Shown: positions 1 to 12,794 of the stretch, one piece after another
How positions within the stretch are numbered: the first letter of the stretch is position 1
Layout: every line of letters begins with the position of its first letter
NCBI GenBank assembly: GCA_030427205.1
Contig: JAUHXC010000010.1
Span: forward strand, 62,001-126,000
Length of the DNA stretch: 64,000 nt
Source of the DNA: a bacterium
GTDB taxonomy: Bacteria > Myxococcota_A > Bradymonadia > UBA7976 > UBA1532
Direction of reading: 5' to 3'
Position numbers and translations under genes: made by a program
Notes under the pieces: generated by a model
Database searches by the model: none
What the model saw: the letters and a program-made list of their open reading frames with translations, nothing else
Told to the model about the DNA's origin: nothing

Positions 1-208
1 CCTCGACCTCGACCCGCTGGGTTATGTGAAGGTCGATCCGATGACCCGCCAGACCTCGACGCCCGGCATCTACGCCGCCGGCGACCTGACCACCCGGGCG
101 CAGGGCGCGATCTTCGCCGCGGCGACCGGCTCTCACGCCGCCGCGATGGTCGTGCACGATCTGGCGATGGCCGCGATGCACGCCGCGGCCGACGCTCAGG
201 GTCGGTAG
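1..208 (+). CDS. C-terminal end of a FAD-dependent pyridine nucleotide-disulfide oxidoreductase (partial)
   Basis: Only the last 68 or so residues lie in the window; the reading frame runs in from position 2 and stops with TAG at 206-208. The segment TPGIYAAGDLT followed by an Ala-rich helix is the conserved FAD-contacting end of thioredoxin-reductase-like flavoproteins, where the Asp binds the FAD ribityl or phosphate. The 5' part, with its Rossmann folds and any CxxC, is outside the window, so substrate and exact subfamily cannot be told. It converges with the regulator on the minus strand, overlapping it by a few bases. Confidence 0.8.
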   Translation, partial: LDLDPLGYVKVDPMTRQTSTPGIYAAGDLTTRAQGAIFAAATGSHAAAMVVHDLAMAAMHAAADAQGR

Positions 209-3057
209 CGACAGGGCCCGCGCAGGCCGTAGCCATCGGCCGTCGTCAGCAGCACGTCCGTCAGCCCGGCCCGCTCGGCGAGCAGCCCGCGCAGCTTGCG
301 CACCGCCACCCGCAGTCGGTTGTCGTGCTCGAGCGGGTGGTAGGCCGCCACCTGCCACACCGCGTGCACCAGGGCCTCCTTGTCGCGGGCGCCGCCCGCC
401 TCGGCGAGGGCCACCAGCAGCCGACGCAGGATCTGCGAGCGGGTCAGATCCAGCCGGCCCGCGGGCCCCTCGACGAGACCCGCGCGGCCGCTGAGCGACC
501 ACGGCGCGCCCGGCGCCGCCTCGGCCCATCCCACCGCCGCGCCGAGGGTCGCCCGCGCGCGCACCGCGGAGGCGATCCGTCGGTCGAGGGCGTCGAGCGG
601 GTCACGCTCGTCGAGCAACGCCCGGGCGCGACGGGCGGCGGCGCAGGCGCCCGCGGCCTCGATCAGCGCGCGCCATGGCGCCTCGCCCTCCGGCCCGTCC
701 GGCCGGGCGCACAGCGCGAAGAACTGCGCCTCGGCCTGGAAGCGGGGGCTCTCGTGGGCCAGCTCGGCCAGCGCGCCCGCCTCGACCGCCAGCGTCGGCC
801 GGTCGCCTTCGAGCAGGGTCGCCTCGCACACCGCCTGCTGCAGCGAGAGCAGCATGCTGCCCATACCCCGCGCGCGCAGCGGCGTGCGCGCCGCCCGCAG
901 CGTCGCCGCCGCGGGGTGTCCGGCCAGCATCTGCCGGGTCCCGGCGACGATGGCCCACCACGCGGCCGCCTCCGGGCCGTGACCCGGCTCGTCGGCGGCG
1001 ACCGGCTCACCGCGGCGCAGCGCGCACAGGGCGGTCAACGCGCGGCGCGTGCTCTCGAGGCGCGGATCGGCATTCGGCTCGGCGGTCGGCGGCAGCGCGT
1101 CGGCGGCGTCGGGGCCCGCGGCGAGCTGCAGCAGCAGCATGGCCGAGCGCAGGCCGACCCGCAGATCGGCCCGCTCGGTGGCGCTCATCTCGGCGGCCAT
1201 CCGCTGCAGGCGCAGCATCCAGCCGTCGGTCCGGCCCATCTGGATGGCCGCCCGGCTCGCGATGCCGACCAGCGAGGCCCGCACCGGAGCGTTGCCCGCC
1301 AGGAAGGTCTCCGCCCGCCGGGCGCAGCGGGCGGCCTCGACGAAGCGCGCGCGGTGCAGATAGACCGCCGCCAGCAGCACCAGCACATGGCGATCGCATT
1401 GCACCGGCAACAGCGCCCAGTCGGCGTCGCCGACCACCGCGCGGATCACCGCCTCGGCCTCTTCGAAGCGCTGCAGCTGGTAGAAGAGGTGGGCCGTGAC
1501 GTACATCCGCCGCTTGCGTGCCCGCTCGGGCAGGGTGACCAGGGTGCGCCACATGCGGCGCCCGATCGCCAGGGCCTCGTCCACCTCACCCGCCACCGCC
1601 AGCAGGTGGGCCCGCAGCGCCAGGGCCATGGTCTCCATGCGCGGCGAGTCGAGCGGCGGGACGTCGTCGATCAGCGCGCGGGCCTCGGCGTAGCGCCCCA
1701 CCTGCACCAGCGCCCACCCGCGGGCGACCCGCACGTGATCCAGCCACTCGCCCGGCGGCGGCGCGGCGGCCCAGCGGTCGAGGCAGCGGGCCGACAGCGC
1801 CAGCGAATCCGACCAGCGGCCGCTCAGACCGAGGGCGTTGAGCGCGTAGCGCACCGCCCGCGGCGGCAGCTCGGGGTCGAGGCGATCGGGCTCGATGCGC
1901 TCGACGAGGCCCATCACGCACTCCGCCTGCCAGCGCCAGCGGCGCAGGTCGCGTCCGGTCTCGTGGGCCAGCAGCTCGGCGACGCGCGGCGCGTAGCCGT
2001 CGGCCAGCAGCACCTCGCCGCGGGTATCGAGCACGCGGGCCAGCGCCGGGCGATCGTGCAGGTCGGCGGCCAGCTCCAGCGCTCGCATCCACTGCGCGGC
2101 CCCCGGCGCAGCCTCCAGCGCCGCGAGCAGCCGCGCGTCGAGGGTCGGCGAGCGACCGATGGCCACCGCGTCCCGCCGGCGGTGATCCAGCTGCAGCACA
2201 TCGCCCCGGCGGATCAGCCAGCCCTGCTCGGCCAGCGCCCGGCAGCGCCCGTCTTCGGGCAGGGCGTCGAGGTCTTCGAGCAGCGGCAGCGCGAGCCCCT
2301 CGGGCACCGCCGCCAGCGCGGCGAGCAGGCGCCGCTCCCGCGGATCGCCGGCGAGCAGCGCGGTCAGCGCCGCCGCCCGGTCGCCGTGCAGGGCGCTGTC
2401 CAGGCGTCCGGGCAGCCCCTGCGCCGCGTGCACCGCGCGCTCGACGGCCGCGGTGTCGGCGTGCCCCCAATCGGCGGCGATCGCCCGCAGCGCGGCGGGC
2501 GTCAGCTCGGTCACCTGCACCGCGCTGCCCGGCGCGGCGTCGGTCGGCGGCGGGTGCTGTCCGATGGCGATCCAGCGCGAGTTGCGGCTGTAGGTGGCCA
2601 CCAGCGGCAAGAGCCACTCGGTGGCCGCCGGGTGCTCGATGTCGTCGAGCACCATCCACAAGCCGGCCGCGTCGACGACGTCGATGAGCACCGTCGCCGC
2701 GCCGAGCGGATCGCGCACCAGCGGCGCCCAGTCGAGCTCGCCGCGGCCCGCCCCGTGCTGCAACGCCCGGAAGATGGCACCGCTGCCCGCGCGGGCGTCG
2801 GCGGCGCGGGCCAGCGAGACATACAGCGTGCGCGGGGTCTGCTCGCCGAAGCGGCGGTGCAGGACGTCGAGCACCAACCCGGTGCGCCCGGCGCCGGCCG
2901 GTCCCCAGACCCGCACCAGCGGCCCCGCGATCAGGGCGTCGGCCAGCCGCTGCGAGGCCCGCGCCCGCCCGCGTGTGGTCGACGGCGGGTTGGGCAGACG
3001 CCACGGCAGCGTCACCGCGGGCGCCGCGTCCACCGATGCCCCTGACCGCCGCTGCAC
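196..3057 (-). CDS. Large ATPase-type transcriptional regulator with C-terminal OmpR-like winged helix
   Basis: About 953 residues from a GTG at 3057, chosen because GGAGGAGG lies just upstream; longer in-frame starts lack a ribosome site. Residues 52-59 form a P-loop-like GPAGAGRT, in which the usual Lys is Arg58, followed by a Walker-B-like LWMVLDDIE. The centre is an Ala/Leu-rich helical array resembling the TPR regions of MalT/SARP/LuxR-type regulators. The last 90 residues match a Trans_reg_C winged helix (LTRSQILRRLL, then RVAVRKLRGLL and TTADGYGLRG). Family knowledge suggests a one-component regulator whose ATPase module gates DNA binding. The Arg substitution makes nucleotide hydrolysis doubtful. 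It is transcribed divergently from the next lipoprotein across an inverted-repeat region. Confidence 0.75.
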   Translation of the reverse strand: MQRRSGASVDAAPAVTLPWRLPNPPSTTRGRARASQRLADALIAGPLVRVWGPAGAGRTGLVLDVLHRRFGEQTPRTLYVSLARAADARAGSGAIFRALQHGAGRGELDWAPLVRDPLGAATVLIDVVDAAGLWMVLDDIEHPAATEWLLPLVATYSRNSRWIAIGQHPPPTDAAPGSAVQVTELTPAALRAIAADWGHADTAAVERAVHAAQGLPGRLDSALHGDRAAALTALLAGDPRERRLLAALAAVPEGLALPLLEDLDALPEDGRCRALAEQGWLIRRGDVLQLDHRRRDAVAIGRSPTLDARLLAALEAAPGAAQWMRALELAADLHDRPALARVLDTRGEVLLADGYAPRVAELLAHETGRDLRRWRWQAECVMGLVERIEPDRLDPELPPRAVRYALNALGLSGRWSDSLALSARCLDRWAAAPPPGEWLDHVRVARGWALVQVGRYAEARALIDDVPPLDSPRMETMALALRAHLLAVAGEVDEALAIGRRMWRTLVTLPERARKRRMYVTAHLFYQLQRFEEAEAVIRAVVGDADWALLPVQCDRHVLVLLAAVYLHRARFVEAARCARRAETFLAGNAPVRASLVGIASRAAIQMGRTDGWMLRLQRMAAEMSATERADLRVGLRSAMLLLQLAAGPDAADALPPTAEPNADPRLESTRRALTALCALRRGEPVAADEPGHGPEAAAWWAIVAGTRQMLAGHPAAATLRAARTPLRARGMGSMLLSLQQAVCEATLLEGDRPTLAVEAGALAELAHESPRFQAEAQFFALCARPDGPEGEAPWRALIEAAGACAAARRARALLDERDPLDALDRRIASAVRARATLGAAVGWAEAAPGAPWSLSGRAGLVEGPAGRLDLTRSQILRRLLVALAEAGGARDKEALVHAVWQVAAYHPLEHDNRLRVAVRKLRGLLAERAGLTDVLLTTADGYGLRGPCRYRP

Positions 3058-3118
3058 GCTTCGACCTCCTCCGCGCTGCGGCGGACGGTAGCACCGGGTC
3101 TCGGCGGCTCCAAGCGCC

Positions 3119-3148
3119 GATGTCCGGGCCGGGACATCACGGGACATC
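3119..3148. promoter_or_regulatory. Candidate operator: inverted repeat plus third half-site
   Basis: GATGTCC (3119-3125) and GGACATC (3132-3138) form a perfect 7-base inverted repeat with 6-base spacing. A third copy of GGACATC lies at 3142-3148, so GGGACATCA is directly repeated. The cluster sits between the divergent regulator and lipoprotein genes, directly upstream of a promoter-like element. It could be an autoregulatory site for the winged-helix regulator; this is inference. Confidence 0.4.
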
Positions 3149-3157
3149 AGCCGGCGC

Positions 3158-3186
3158 TTGTGACGGCCGGCGGCGATCAGAATACT
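3158..3186 (+). promoter_or_regulatory. Candidate sigma-70-like promoter for the lipoprotein at 3246
   Basis: TTGTGA (3158-3163), a 17-base spacer and AATACT (3181-3186) each match 4 of 6 consensus positions. The element is 60 bases before the GTG start and next to the GGACATC repeats. Confidence 0.35.
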
Positions 3187-3245
3187 GCACGCTCGGCTGC
3201 GCGCGGGTCCGCCTCGCCAGCCCGTCAGCGACAAGGGAGGAGATC

Positions 3246-4094
3246 GTGTTCAGAATCGTAGCGGTGATGTCGATGCTGGTGCTGGCCCTCGGCTGCACGC
3301 CTTCGGGCGGCGGGGACGGGGACGGCGCGGGCGGCTCGGGCGGCTCGGGTGGCTCGGGCGGTGAAGGGGGCGCGGGCCCGATGTGCGGCCAGGAAGGTCG
3401 CACCGGGGTGACCGACTGCGAAGTGACCCTCGGCACCTGCCCCACCGGGCAGTACTGCAACAGCGAGATGATCACCTGCACCATCGGCTGCCTCAGCGAC
3501 GACAACTGCGCGGCCAACCAGTTCTGCGACCTCAGCGAGGGCGTGCCCGGCGTCTGCGCGCAGTGCAGCAGCCCGATGCCCGAGCCCGAGCCCGAGCCGC
3601 AGCCGGAGCCCGAGCCGCAGCCGGAGCCCGAGCCGCAGCCGGAGCCGCAGCCCGAGCCCGAGCCCGAGCCCGGCGAGACCGCCGAGATGCAGTGCCGCAC
3701 CGCCCTCGAGCCCTACGTCGAATGCGAGGCGCTGACCAACGAAGAGGCCGCTCAGTTCGCCGCCGGCTGTGGCCTCGCCCCCGAGGCCGACGTCAGGTTC
3801 TTGCTGCAGGCCCTCGAAGCCTGCGTCAACGCGTCGAACGGCTGTGACGAGCTGTCGGCCTGCTTCGAAGAGGCCGGCGGCGGTGAGCCCGAGCCCGAGC
3901 CCGACCCGGAGCCGAACCCCGAGCCCGAGCCGGGCGGCTGCACCGTCGACGCCGACTGCGACCAGACCGCCGGCCAGTTCCACGAGGTCTGCTTCGGCGG
4001 CGCGTGCACGTTCGGCTGCCGCGAGGACGCCGACTGCGGCCAGGACTGGATCTGCGACGACTTCCCCGACCCGCCGCAGTGCTCGCCCTTCTGA
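3246..4094 (+). CDS. Cys-rich lipoprotein with Pro-Glu hinges
   Basis: 282 residues from a GTG start preceded by AAGGAGG. An N-terminal hydrophobic stretch ends in the lipobox LALGC, so a lipidated exported protein is expected. A Gly/Ser-rich spacer leads into three Cys-rich blocks separated by Pro-Glu(-Gln) hinges (about 3579-3672 and 3888-3933). The Cys pattern in the first and last blocks (CxxxxDCxxxxxC-like, with Asp/Asn) recalls small disulfide or calcium-stabilised modules common in myxobacterial surface proteins. No catalytic motif is seen and the function is unknown. It converges with the acetyltransferase on the minus strand. Confidence 0.75.
   Translation: MFRIVAVMSMLVLALGCTPSGGGDGDGAGGSGGSGGSGGEGGAGPMCGQEGRTGVTDCEVTLGTCPTGQYCNSEMITCTIGCLSDDNCAANQFCDLSEGVPGVCAQCSSPMPEPEPEPQPEPEPQPEPEPQPEPQPEPEPEPGETAEMQCRTALEPYVECEALTNEEAAQFAAGCGLAPEADVRFLLQALEACVNASNGCDELSACFEEAGGGEPEPEPDPEPNPEPEPGGCTVDADCDQTAGQFHEVCFGGACTFGCREDADCGQDWICDDFPDPPQCSPF
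3579..3672 (+). repeat. Pro-Glu/Gln low-complexity hinge repeat
   Basis: A run of CCCGAG/CCGGAG/CCGCAG hexamer-like units encodes alternating Pro-Glu and Pro-Gln between two Cys-rich domains of the lipoprotein. This is typical spacer sequence in secreted myxobacterial proteins. Confidence 0.8.
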
Positions 4095-4112
4095 TCGGGC
4101 GCCCGCGCCCGC

Positions 4113-5114
4113 TCAGCCCACGAACAGCCGCGCGAACCGCGAGTCGCGGGGGGCCACCGCCACCGTGACCGTCTCGACCTCGACCTCGGCCCAGCGCCGC
4201 TTGTACGGCATGTCCGTGCCCAGGTCGTAGGTCGACAGCCCGTCCTCGACCAGCCACTCGATCATGGCGTGCTGCACCAGGTTGCCCGGCGCGTCCCGCT
4301 CGAAGCCCTCGACGAAGCTCACCTGCAGCCCGCGGTAGGTATCTCCGAAGATCCCGCCGAGCACGTAGGCGATGTCTTGCCCGTCGCGGGTGGCGAAGAC
4401 GACCCGCAGCGTATCGCGGGCCAGCAGCCGCTCGACGATCAGCCGGTAGAAATAGCGCGGCGCGCCGGTGTCGATACCGTCCCCCTGCCGACCCTTCCAG
4501 CTCGCCGCCTCGACCTGCAGGATGCGCCCGTAGATCGCGCTCAGCTCTCCGCCCGAGACCCGCTCGAAGGCCACATCGGTCTCGTCGGCGCGGCGCAGCG
4601 CCCGGCGCAGGCTGGCCCTGAACTTGGGCGAGCGACGGGAGAAGAAGCCGTCGAGCCCGTCGTCGATGCGCGCCTGCCGCCGCAGACAGCGGGTGCCCAC
4701 GCCGACCCGATGCCGTCGCCCGAAGCGCTGCACCAGGGCGTCCATCCAGCGCCCGCGGGGGGGGATGCCCGACATGAACAGCGCGTGCATCTCGTGGGGC
4801 GGGTCGCGCCACAGCTCGGCGAGCAGATCGACCACCGCCAGCGGTTCGGGCCCGGCGAAAGGCGCGGCGAGCCCCCAGCCGGCCTCGAGCGGCAGCCCGC
4901 CGGCCGCGCCGAGCCCGATCGGAAGCGCCATCAGGGCCACTGCGCCGCGCGCGTCCATCGCGATGCACGGCGCCGCGTGCGGGCAGAACGCCGCCTGGGC
5001 CGGCACGATCCAGGCGCTCGACGTGCAAAAGCGATCGATCTCGGGCGTACAGGCGACGAGGTCGTCCCATGCGTCGGCGGCGGCGGCGAGCCCGGAGAAG
5101 TCGAAGAGTGCCAT
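4113..5114 (-). CDS. GNAT-family N-acetyltransferase (CelD/BcsL-like)
   Basis: 333 residues from ATG 5114 (MALFDFSGL). The C-terminal half has the acyltransferase layout of the CelD-like GNAT family. The segment LRRALRRADETDVAFERV leads into a long helix, and later come an AYVLGGIFGDTYRG core strand and a terminal YDLGTDMPYKRRWAE segment. Such proteins often transfer acyl groups to polysaccharide precursors or act in femAB-like aminoacyl transfer; the substrate here is unknown. The region upstream is short and shared with the divergent pntA gene. GTG at 5123 is an alternative start. Confidence 0.7.
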   Translation of the reverse strand: MALFDFSGLAAAADAWDDLVACTPEIDRFCTSSAWIVPAQAAFCPHAAPCIAMDARGAVALMALPIGLGAAGGLPLEAGWGLAAPFAGPEPLAVVDLLAELWRDPPHEMHALFMSGIPPRGRWMDALVQRFGRRHRVGVGTRCLRRQARIDDGLDGFFSRRSPKFRASLRRALRRADETDVAFERVSGGELSAIYGRILQVEAASWKGRQGDGIDTGAPRYFYRLIVERLLARDTLRVVFATRDGQDIAYVLGGIFGDTYRGLQVSFVEGFERDAPGNLVQHAMIEWLVEDGLSTYDLGTDMPYKRRWAEVEVETVTVAVAPRDSRFARLFVG

Positions 5115-5268
5115 CCCATGGACGATGCCCGATGTGCGGCGGAGTGTCACTCTTCGCGCGCCGGCTCGCCGCGCCGGCCGCGGGTGAATGCACTCCCGTC
5201 CGGCGTCCGGGCGTGGTAGGACGTCGATCACCCATCGTACGCACCCGCAACCCGCCTGAGAGGTCCAC

Positions 5269-6849
5269 TTGAAAGTCGGCATCCCCAAGGAGAGCCACCC
5301 GGGGGAGCGCCGGGTGGCCGGCACCCCCGATACGGTGCGCAAGCTCATCGAGTACGGCTTCGAAGTCCACGTCGAGCGCGGCGCCGGTGAGCTGGCGAGC
5401 TACCCGGACCCCGCCTACGCAGACGCCGGCGCCACGCTGGTCGACGGCGCCGAGATCTGGACCGGCAGCGACCTGATCCTCAAGGTGCGCGCCCCCAAGG
5501 ACCTCGAGATCGCCGCGATCAAGGAGGGCACCCACCTCATCAGCTTCGTGCGCCCCGGGCAGAACGAAGAGCTCGTCGCGAAGCTCGCCGCAAAAAAGCT
5601 CACCGCCATCGCCATGGACTGCGTGCCCCGCATCACCCGGGCCCAGAAGATGGACGCGCTGAGCTCGATGGCCAACGCCGCCGGCTACCGGGCGGTCATC
5701 GAGGCCGCGCAGCACTACGGCGGCTTCTTCACCGGCCAGATCACCGCCGCGGGGCGGGTGCCGCCGACCAAGGTGCTCGTCATCGGCGCCGGCGTCGCCG
5801 GGCTGGCGGCGATCGGCGCGGCCCGCGGCCTCGGCGCCATCGTGCGCGCCTTCGACGTGCGCGAGGCGGTGCGCGACCAGGTCAAGAGCCTCGGCGCCGA
5901 GTTCCTCGAGGTCGAGATCGAAGAGTCGGGCGAAGGCGGCGGCGGCTACGCCAAGGTGATGAGCGCCGAGTACATCGCCGCCGAGATGGAGCTGTTCTAC
6001 GAGCAGGCCCAAGAGGTCGACATCGTCATCACCACCGCGCTCATCCCCGGGCGCCCGGCCCCCAAGCTGTGGGAGACCCGGGCGGTCGAGGTGATGAAGC
6101 CCGGCTCGGTGGTCGTCGACCTCGCCGCCGAGGCCGGCGGCAACTGCGAGCTGTGCGTGCCCGGCGAGATCATCGACCACAACGGGGTCAAGATCCTGGG
6201 CCTGACCGACCTGCCCAGCCGCATGGCCAACGTCACCAGCCAGCTCTACGGCACCAACCTGTGTCATCTGCTCGACGACATGGGCCGGGCCGAGAACTAC
6301 CGCATCGACCTCGAAGACGAGGTCGTGCGCGGGGCCATCGTGCTGCACGAGGGCGAGAAGCTCTGGCCGCCGCCCAAGAAGGAGGCCCCGCCGCCCGCCG
6401 AGGAGAAGGCCGAGCCCGCGGTCGAAGAGAAGCCGGCGCCGGCGAAGGTGGCCGAGGTCACCCCGCCGGCCACGCCCGAGAAGAAGGGCCTGGGCCGTGG
6501 CGCGTTCATCGGCATCGGGCTGGCGCTGCTCTGGCTGGGGCTGCGCTTCGGCTACGACGGCACGATGACCCCGCCGATGGAGTTCCTGCAGCACCTGACG
6601 GTCTTCGTGCTCGCCTGCTTCGTCGGCTGGCAGGTCATCTGGAGCGTCAGCGCCGCGCTGCACACCCCGCTGATGGCCGTCACCAACGCCATCAGCGGCA
6701 TCATCATCGTCGGCGGGCTCCTGCAAGCGAAGGGGGCATGGGACTCACCGAGCGCGCTGCTCGGCGGCGCGGCGGTGCTGCTGGCCACCATCAACATCGC
6801 CGGCGGCTTCCTGGTCACCCAGCGCATGCTCAAGATGTTCCGGAAGTAG
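5269..6849 (+). CDS. pntA: NAD(P) transhydrogenase alpha subunit
   Basis: 526 residues, close to the E. coli PntA length, starting with TTG at 5269. Domain I begins MKVGIPKES and includes the RPGQNE loop (about 95-100) and the NAD-binding GAGVAGLAA (about 173-181). A Pro/Glu/Lys linker (370-405) joins it to hydrophobic helices (about 410-526) of the membrane domain, so both alpha portions are fused in one chain. The complex couples hydride transfer from NADH to NADP+ to proton re-entry, supplying NADPH. pntB follows after 10 bases, so the two form an operon. The TTG start may limit expression. Confidence 0.95.
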   Translation: MKVGIPKESHPGERRVAGTPDTVRKLIEYGFEVHVERGAGELASYPDPAYADAGATLVDGAEIWTGSDLILKVRAPKDLEIAAIKEGTHLISFVRPGQNEELVAKLAAKKLTAIAMDCVPRITRAQKMDALSSMANAAGYRAVIEAAQHYGGFFTGQITAAGRVPPTKVLVIGAGVAGLAAIGAARGLGAIVRAFDVREAVRDQVKSLGAEFLEVEIEESGEGGGGYAKVMSAEYIAAEMELFYEQAQEVDIVITTALIPGRPAPKLWETRAVEVMKPGSVVVDLAAEAGGNCELCVPGEIIDHNGVKILGLTDLPSRMANVTSQLYGTNLCHLLDDMGRAENYRIDLEDEVVRGAIVLHEGEKLWPPPKKEAPPPAEEKAEPAVEEKPAPAKVAEVTPPATPEKKGLGRGAFIGIGLALLWLGLRFGYDGTMTPPMEFLQHLTVFVLACFVGWQVIWSVSAALHTPLMAVTNAISGIIIVGGLLQAKGAWDSPSALLGGAAVLLATINIAGGFLVTQRMLKMFRK

Positions 6850-8252
6850 GGGGGCGGTCATGATCTACACACTGCTCATCGTCGCCTACCTCGTCTCCAG
6901 CGTGCTGTTCATCCTCAGCCTGCGCGGGCTGTCGAGCCAGGAGACCGCCCGCCAGGGCAACGTCTACGGCATCATCGGCATGGCCATCGCGGTCGTCGCC
7001 ACGCTCACCGTGCCCGGCATCGACCTCTACGCCATCCTGGTGCCGGCCCTGGGCATCGGCGCGGTCGTCGGCTGGCTCATGGCCGCCCGGGTGGCCATGA
7101 CCGCCATGCCCGAGCTCGTCGCGCTGCTGCACAGCTTCGTCGGCGCCGCCGCCGTGCTCGTGGGCTACGCCTCGTACCTCGACCCGGGTATGTACCGCGG
7201 GTCGAGCCACGGGGTCTTCCTCGGCGAGGTCTTCGTCGACGTCTTCATCGGCGGCATCACCTTCACCGGCTCGGTGGTCGCCTTCCTCAAGCTCAAGGGC
7301 AAAGTCTCGGGCACGCCGCTGCTGCTGCCGGGGCGCCACATGCTCAACCTGGGCCTGCTCATCGGCTCGATCGTGCTCGGCGTGCTCTACGTGCAGTCCG
7401 GCAGCCCCTTCGCCGACGGCACCGGCGCCATCGCCACCGACGGGCTGATCTGGCTGGGCGCCATGACCCTGCTCGCCTGCGTGCTCGGCGTGCACCTGGT
7501 CATGGCCATCGGCGGGGCCGACATGCCGGTCGTCGTCTCGATGCTCAACAGCTACTCCGGCTGGACGGCCGCGGCGGCCGGCTTCATGCTCAGCAACGAC
7601 CTGCTCATCGTCACCGGCGCGCTGGTCGGCTCGAGCGGCGCCATCCTCAGCTACATCATGTGCCGGGCGATGAACCGCTCGATCTGGAACGTGATCTTCG
7701 GCGGCTTCGGCACCGAGAGCAGCGCGCCGCCCAAGAAGGCCGCCGAGGGCGCGCCGGGCGAGGTGCAGGAGACCGACGTCGACGGCCTGCTCGACGAGCT
7801 GCTCGGCGCCCGCGACGTGGTGATCGTGCCCGGCTACGGCATGGCGGTCGCCCGGGCGCAGCACGCGGTCAACGACCTCACCCAGCTCTTGCGCGACCGC
7901 GGCATCCGGGTGCGCTTCGCGATCCACCCGGTGGCCGGCCGCCTGCCGGGGCACATGAACGTGCTGCTCGCCGAGGCCAACGTGCCCTACGACATCGTGC
8001 TCGAGATGGAAGAGATCAACGACGACCTGCCCAAGACCTGCGTCTCGCTGGTCATCGGGGCCAACGACATCGTCAACCCGATCGCGCTGGAAGAAGGCAG
8101 CCCCATCTCGGGCATGCCGGTGCTCGAGGTCTGGGAGGGCGACCGCACGGTGGTCTTCAAGCGCAGCCGGCGCACGGGTTACGCCGGCGTCGACAACCCG
8201 CTCTTCTACCACGAGCGCACCCGCATGCTCTTCGGCGACGCCAACGACTCGG

Positions 8253-11444
<3,192 letters not shown>

Positions 11445-11560
11445 CCTCTCCTCCGTCATCCCCCAGCCGGCGGCACGGGATCAACGGGCCGGGTATGGCG
11501 CTGGGCCTCGCGTACGCAGCCCCGTAGACTGTCGCCGGCCAGCAGAGGAGGCCCGGCGCG

Positions 11561-12727
11561 ATGCGACCCGACGATCCCGACGACCCCGACCTCGACGACC
11601 CCGACCTCGACGACGACGACTCGCTGGACGACTCACTGGACGCGCCCATCGACGAGACCCCGCCGCCCGCGGTCGACGCGGCCCTCTTCGAGCGCTGGCG
11701 CCGGCCGCGCTTCGGCGCCGCCAACCCCGAGCCCATGGACAACCCGGTCTGGGCCTGGCTCATCCGCACCGGCATCAGCGCGTGGCGGGCCAACCAGCAC
11801 TTCGATCGGTCGTCCTTCGGCAGCGGCCCCACGTGGTGCTGCCAGCGCTTCGGCCAGAGCACGACCCGGCTGCCCGACGGCCGCGAGGTGCTCATCGCCG
11901 GCGAGCACGAGGACTATTACGATCCCGACTTCTACATCTACAGCGACGTCATCGTGCGCCACCCCGACGGCCGGCTGCAGATCTTCGGCTACCCCGAAGC
12001 CGACTTCCCGCCGACCGACTTCCACACGGCGACGCTGGCCGGCGATCGGATCGTGATCATCGGCAACGTCGGCTACCCCAAGCACCGCCAGCCGGGCACC
12101 ACGCCCGTGCTGACGCTCGACCTGAAGACCTTCGCGGTGCAGGCGCTGCCGACGCGCGGTGACCCGCCGAGCTGGATCAACCGCCACCGCGCCGAGCTGG
12201 CGGACGACAAGCGCGCGATCGTGGTCCGCGGCGGGCAGCTGCTGCTCGAAGACGGCACGTTCGTCGAGAACATCGATGACTGGTGCCTGCACCTCGACGA
12301 CGGCCGCTGGCAGCGGCTGACCGACCGCAAGTGGCCGCGCTTCGCCTTCACCCGTGAGGATGGACGGCGGCACCACCTGTTCGAGTACCAGATGGCGGTG
12401 TGGGACGCCGAGTTCGACCCCGACAAGGGCGACGAAGCGCTCGCCACCGAGCTGGGCACGGCGCCGGACTACGCGACGTTCGCCGCGATCTACCAGCCGC
12501 CGGTCGACTTCACCGTCGAAGAGGTGGACGACGACAGCGACGGCGCGTGGCGCACGACCCGCCTGCGGGTGCAGGGCGTGGTGGCGCGCTACGTCGACGA
12601 GCTGGGCGAGATGCGGCTGACGATCGAAGGCGAGCTGCCGCCCGCGGTCATCGAGGCGTTGACCACCGACTTCGTCGAGAAGCTGACCCGGCTCGAGAAC
12701 GCGCCGTGTATCTGCCGGCGGCTGTGA
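11561..12727 (+). CDS. Hypothetical protein with acidic N-terminus and kelch/propeller-like repeats
   Basis: 388 residues; ATG 11561 preceded by GAGGAGG at suitable spacing. The first 25 residues are almost all Asp, Pro and Leu. The body has the segments FGQSTTRLPDGREVLIAGEHED, then DVIVRHPDGRLQIFGYPE, then FPPTDFHTATLAGDRIVIIGNVGYP. Their strand-turn spacing is reminiscent of kelch or galactose-oxidase blades, and I recall similar uncharacterised proteins in myxobacteria and planctomycetes. No signal peptide is seen, so it is probably cytoplasmic. No catalytic residues can be assigned. It stands alone and converges with the HTH gene. Confidence 0.6.
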   Translation: MRPDDPDDPDLDDPDLDDDDSLDDSLDAPIDETPPPAVDAALFERWRRPRFGAANPEPMDNPVWAWLIRTGISAWRANQHFDRSSFGSGPTWCCQRFGQSTTRLPDGREVLIAGEHEDYYDPDFYIYSDVIVRHPDGRLQIFGYPEADFPPTDFHTATLAGDRIVIIGNVGYPKHRQPGTTPVLTLDLKTFAVQALPTRGDPPSWINRHRAELADDKRAIVVRGGQLLLEDGTFVENIDDWCLHLDDGRWQRLTDRKWPRFAFTREDGRRHHLFEYQMAVWDAEFDPDKGDEALATELGTAPDYATFAAIYQPPVDFTVEEVDDDSDGAWRTTRLRVQGVVARYVDELGEMRLTIEGELPPAVIEALTTDFVEKLTRLENAPCICRRL

Positions 12728-12730
12728 CAC

Positions 12731-12753
12731 CGCTGCGCGCGTCGGGCGCAGCG
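12731..12753. terminator. Candidate hairpin between convergent genes
   Basis: CGCTGCGC (12731-12738) and GCGCAGCG (12746-12753) form a perfect 8-base stem just after the stop of the propeller-like gene. There is no T-run, so factor-independent termination is uncertain. A second GC hairpin (GGGGC-GCA-GCCCC) lies about 20 bases on. Confidence 0.35.
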
Positions 12754-12794
12754 CTGGCGCGAGATGCAGCGGGGCGCAGCCCCGGCGGCCCCGC

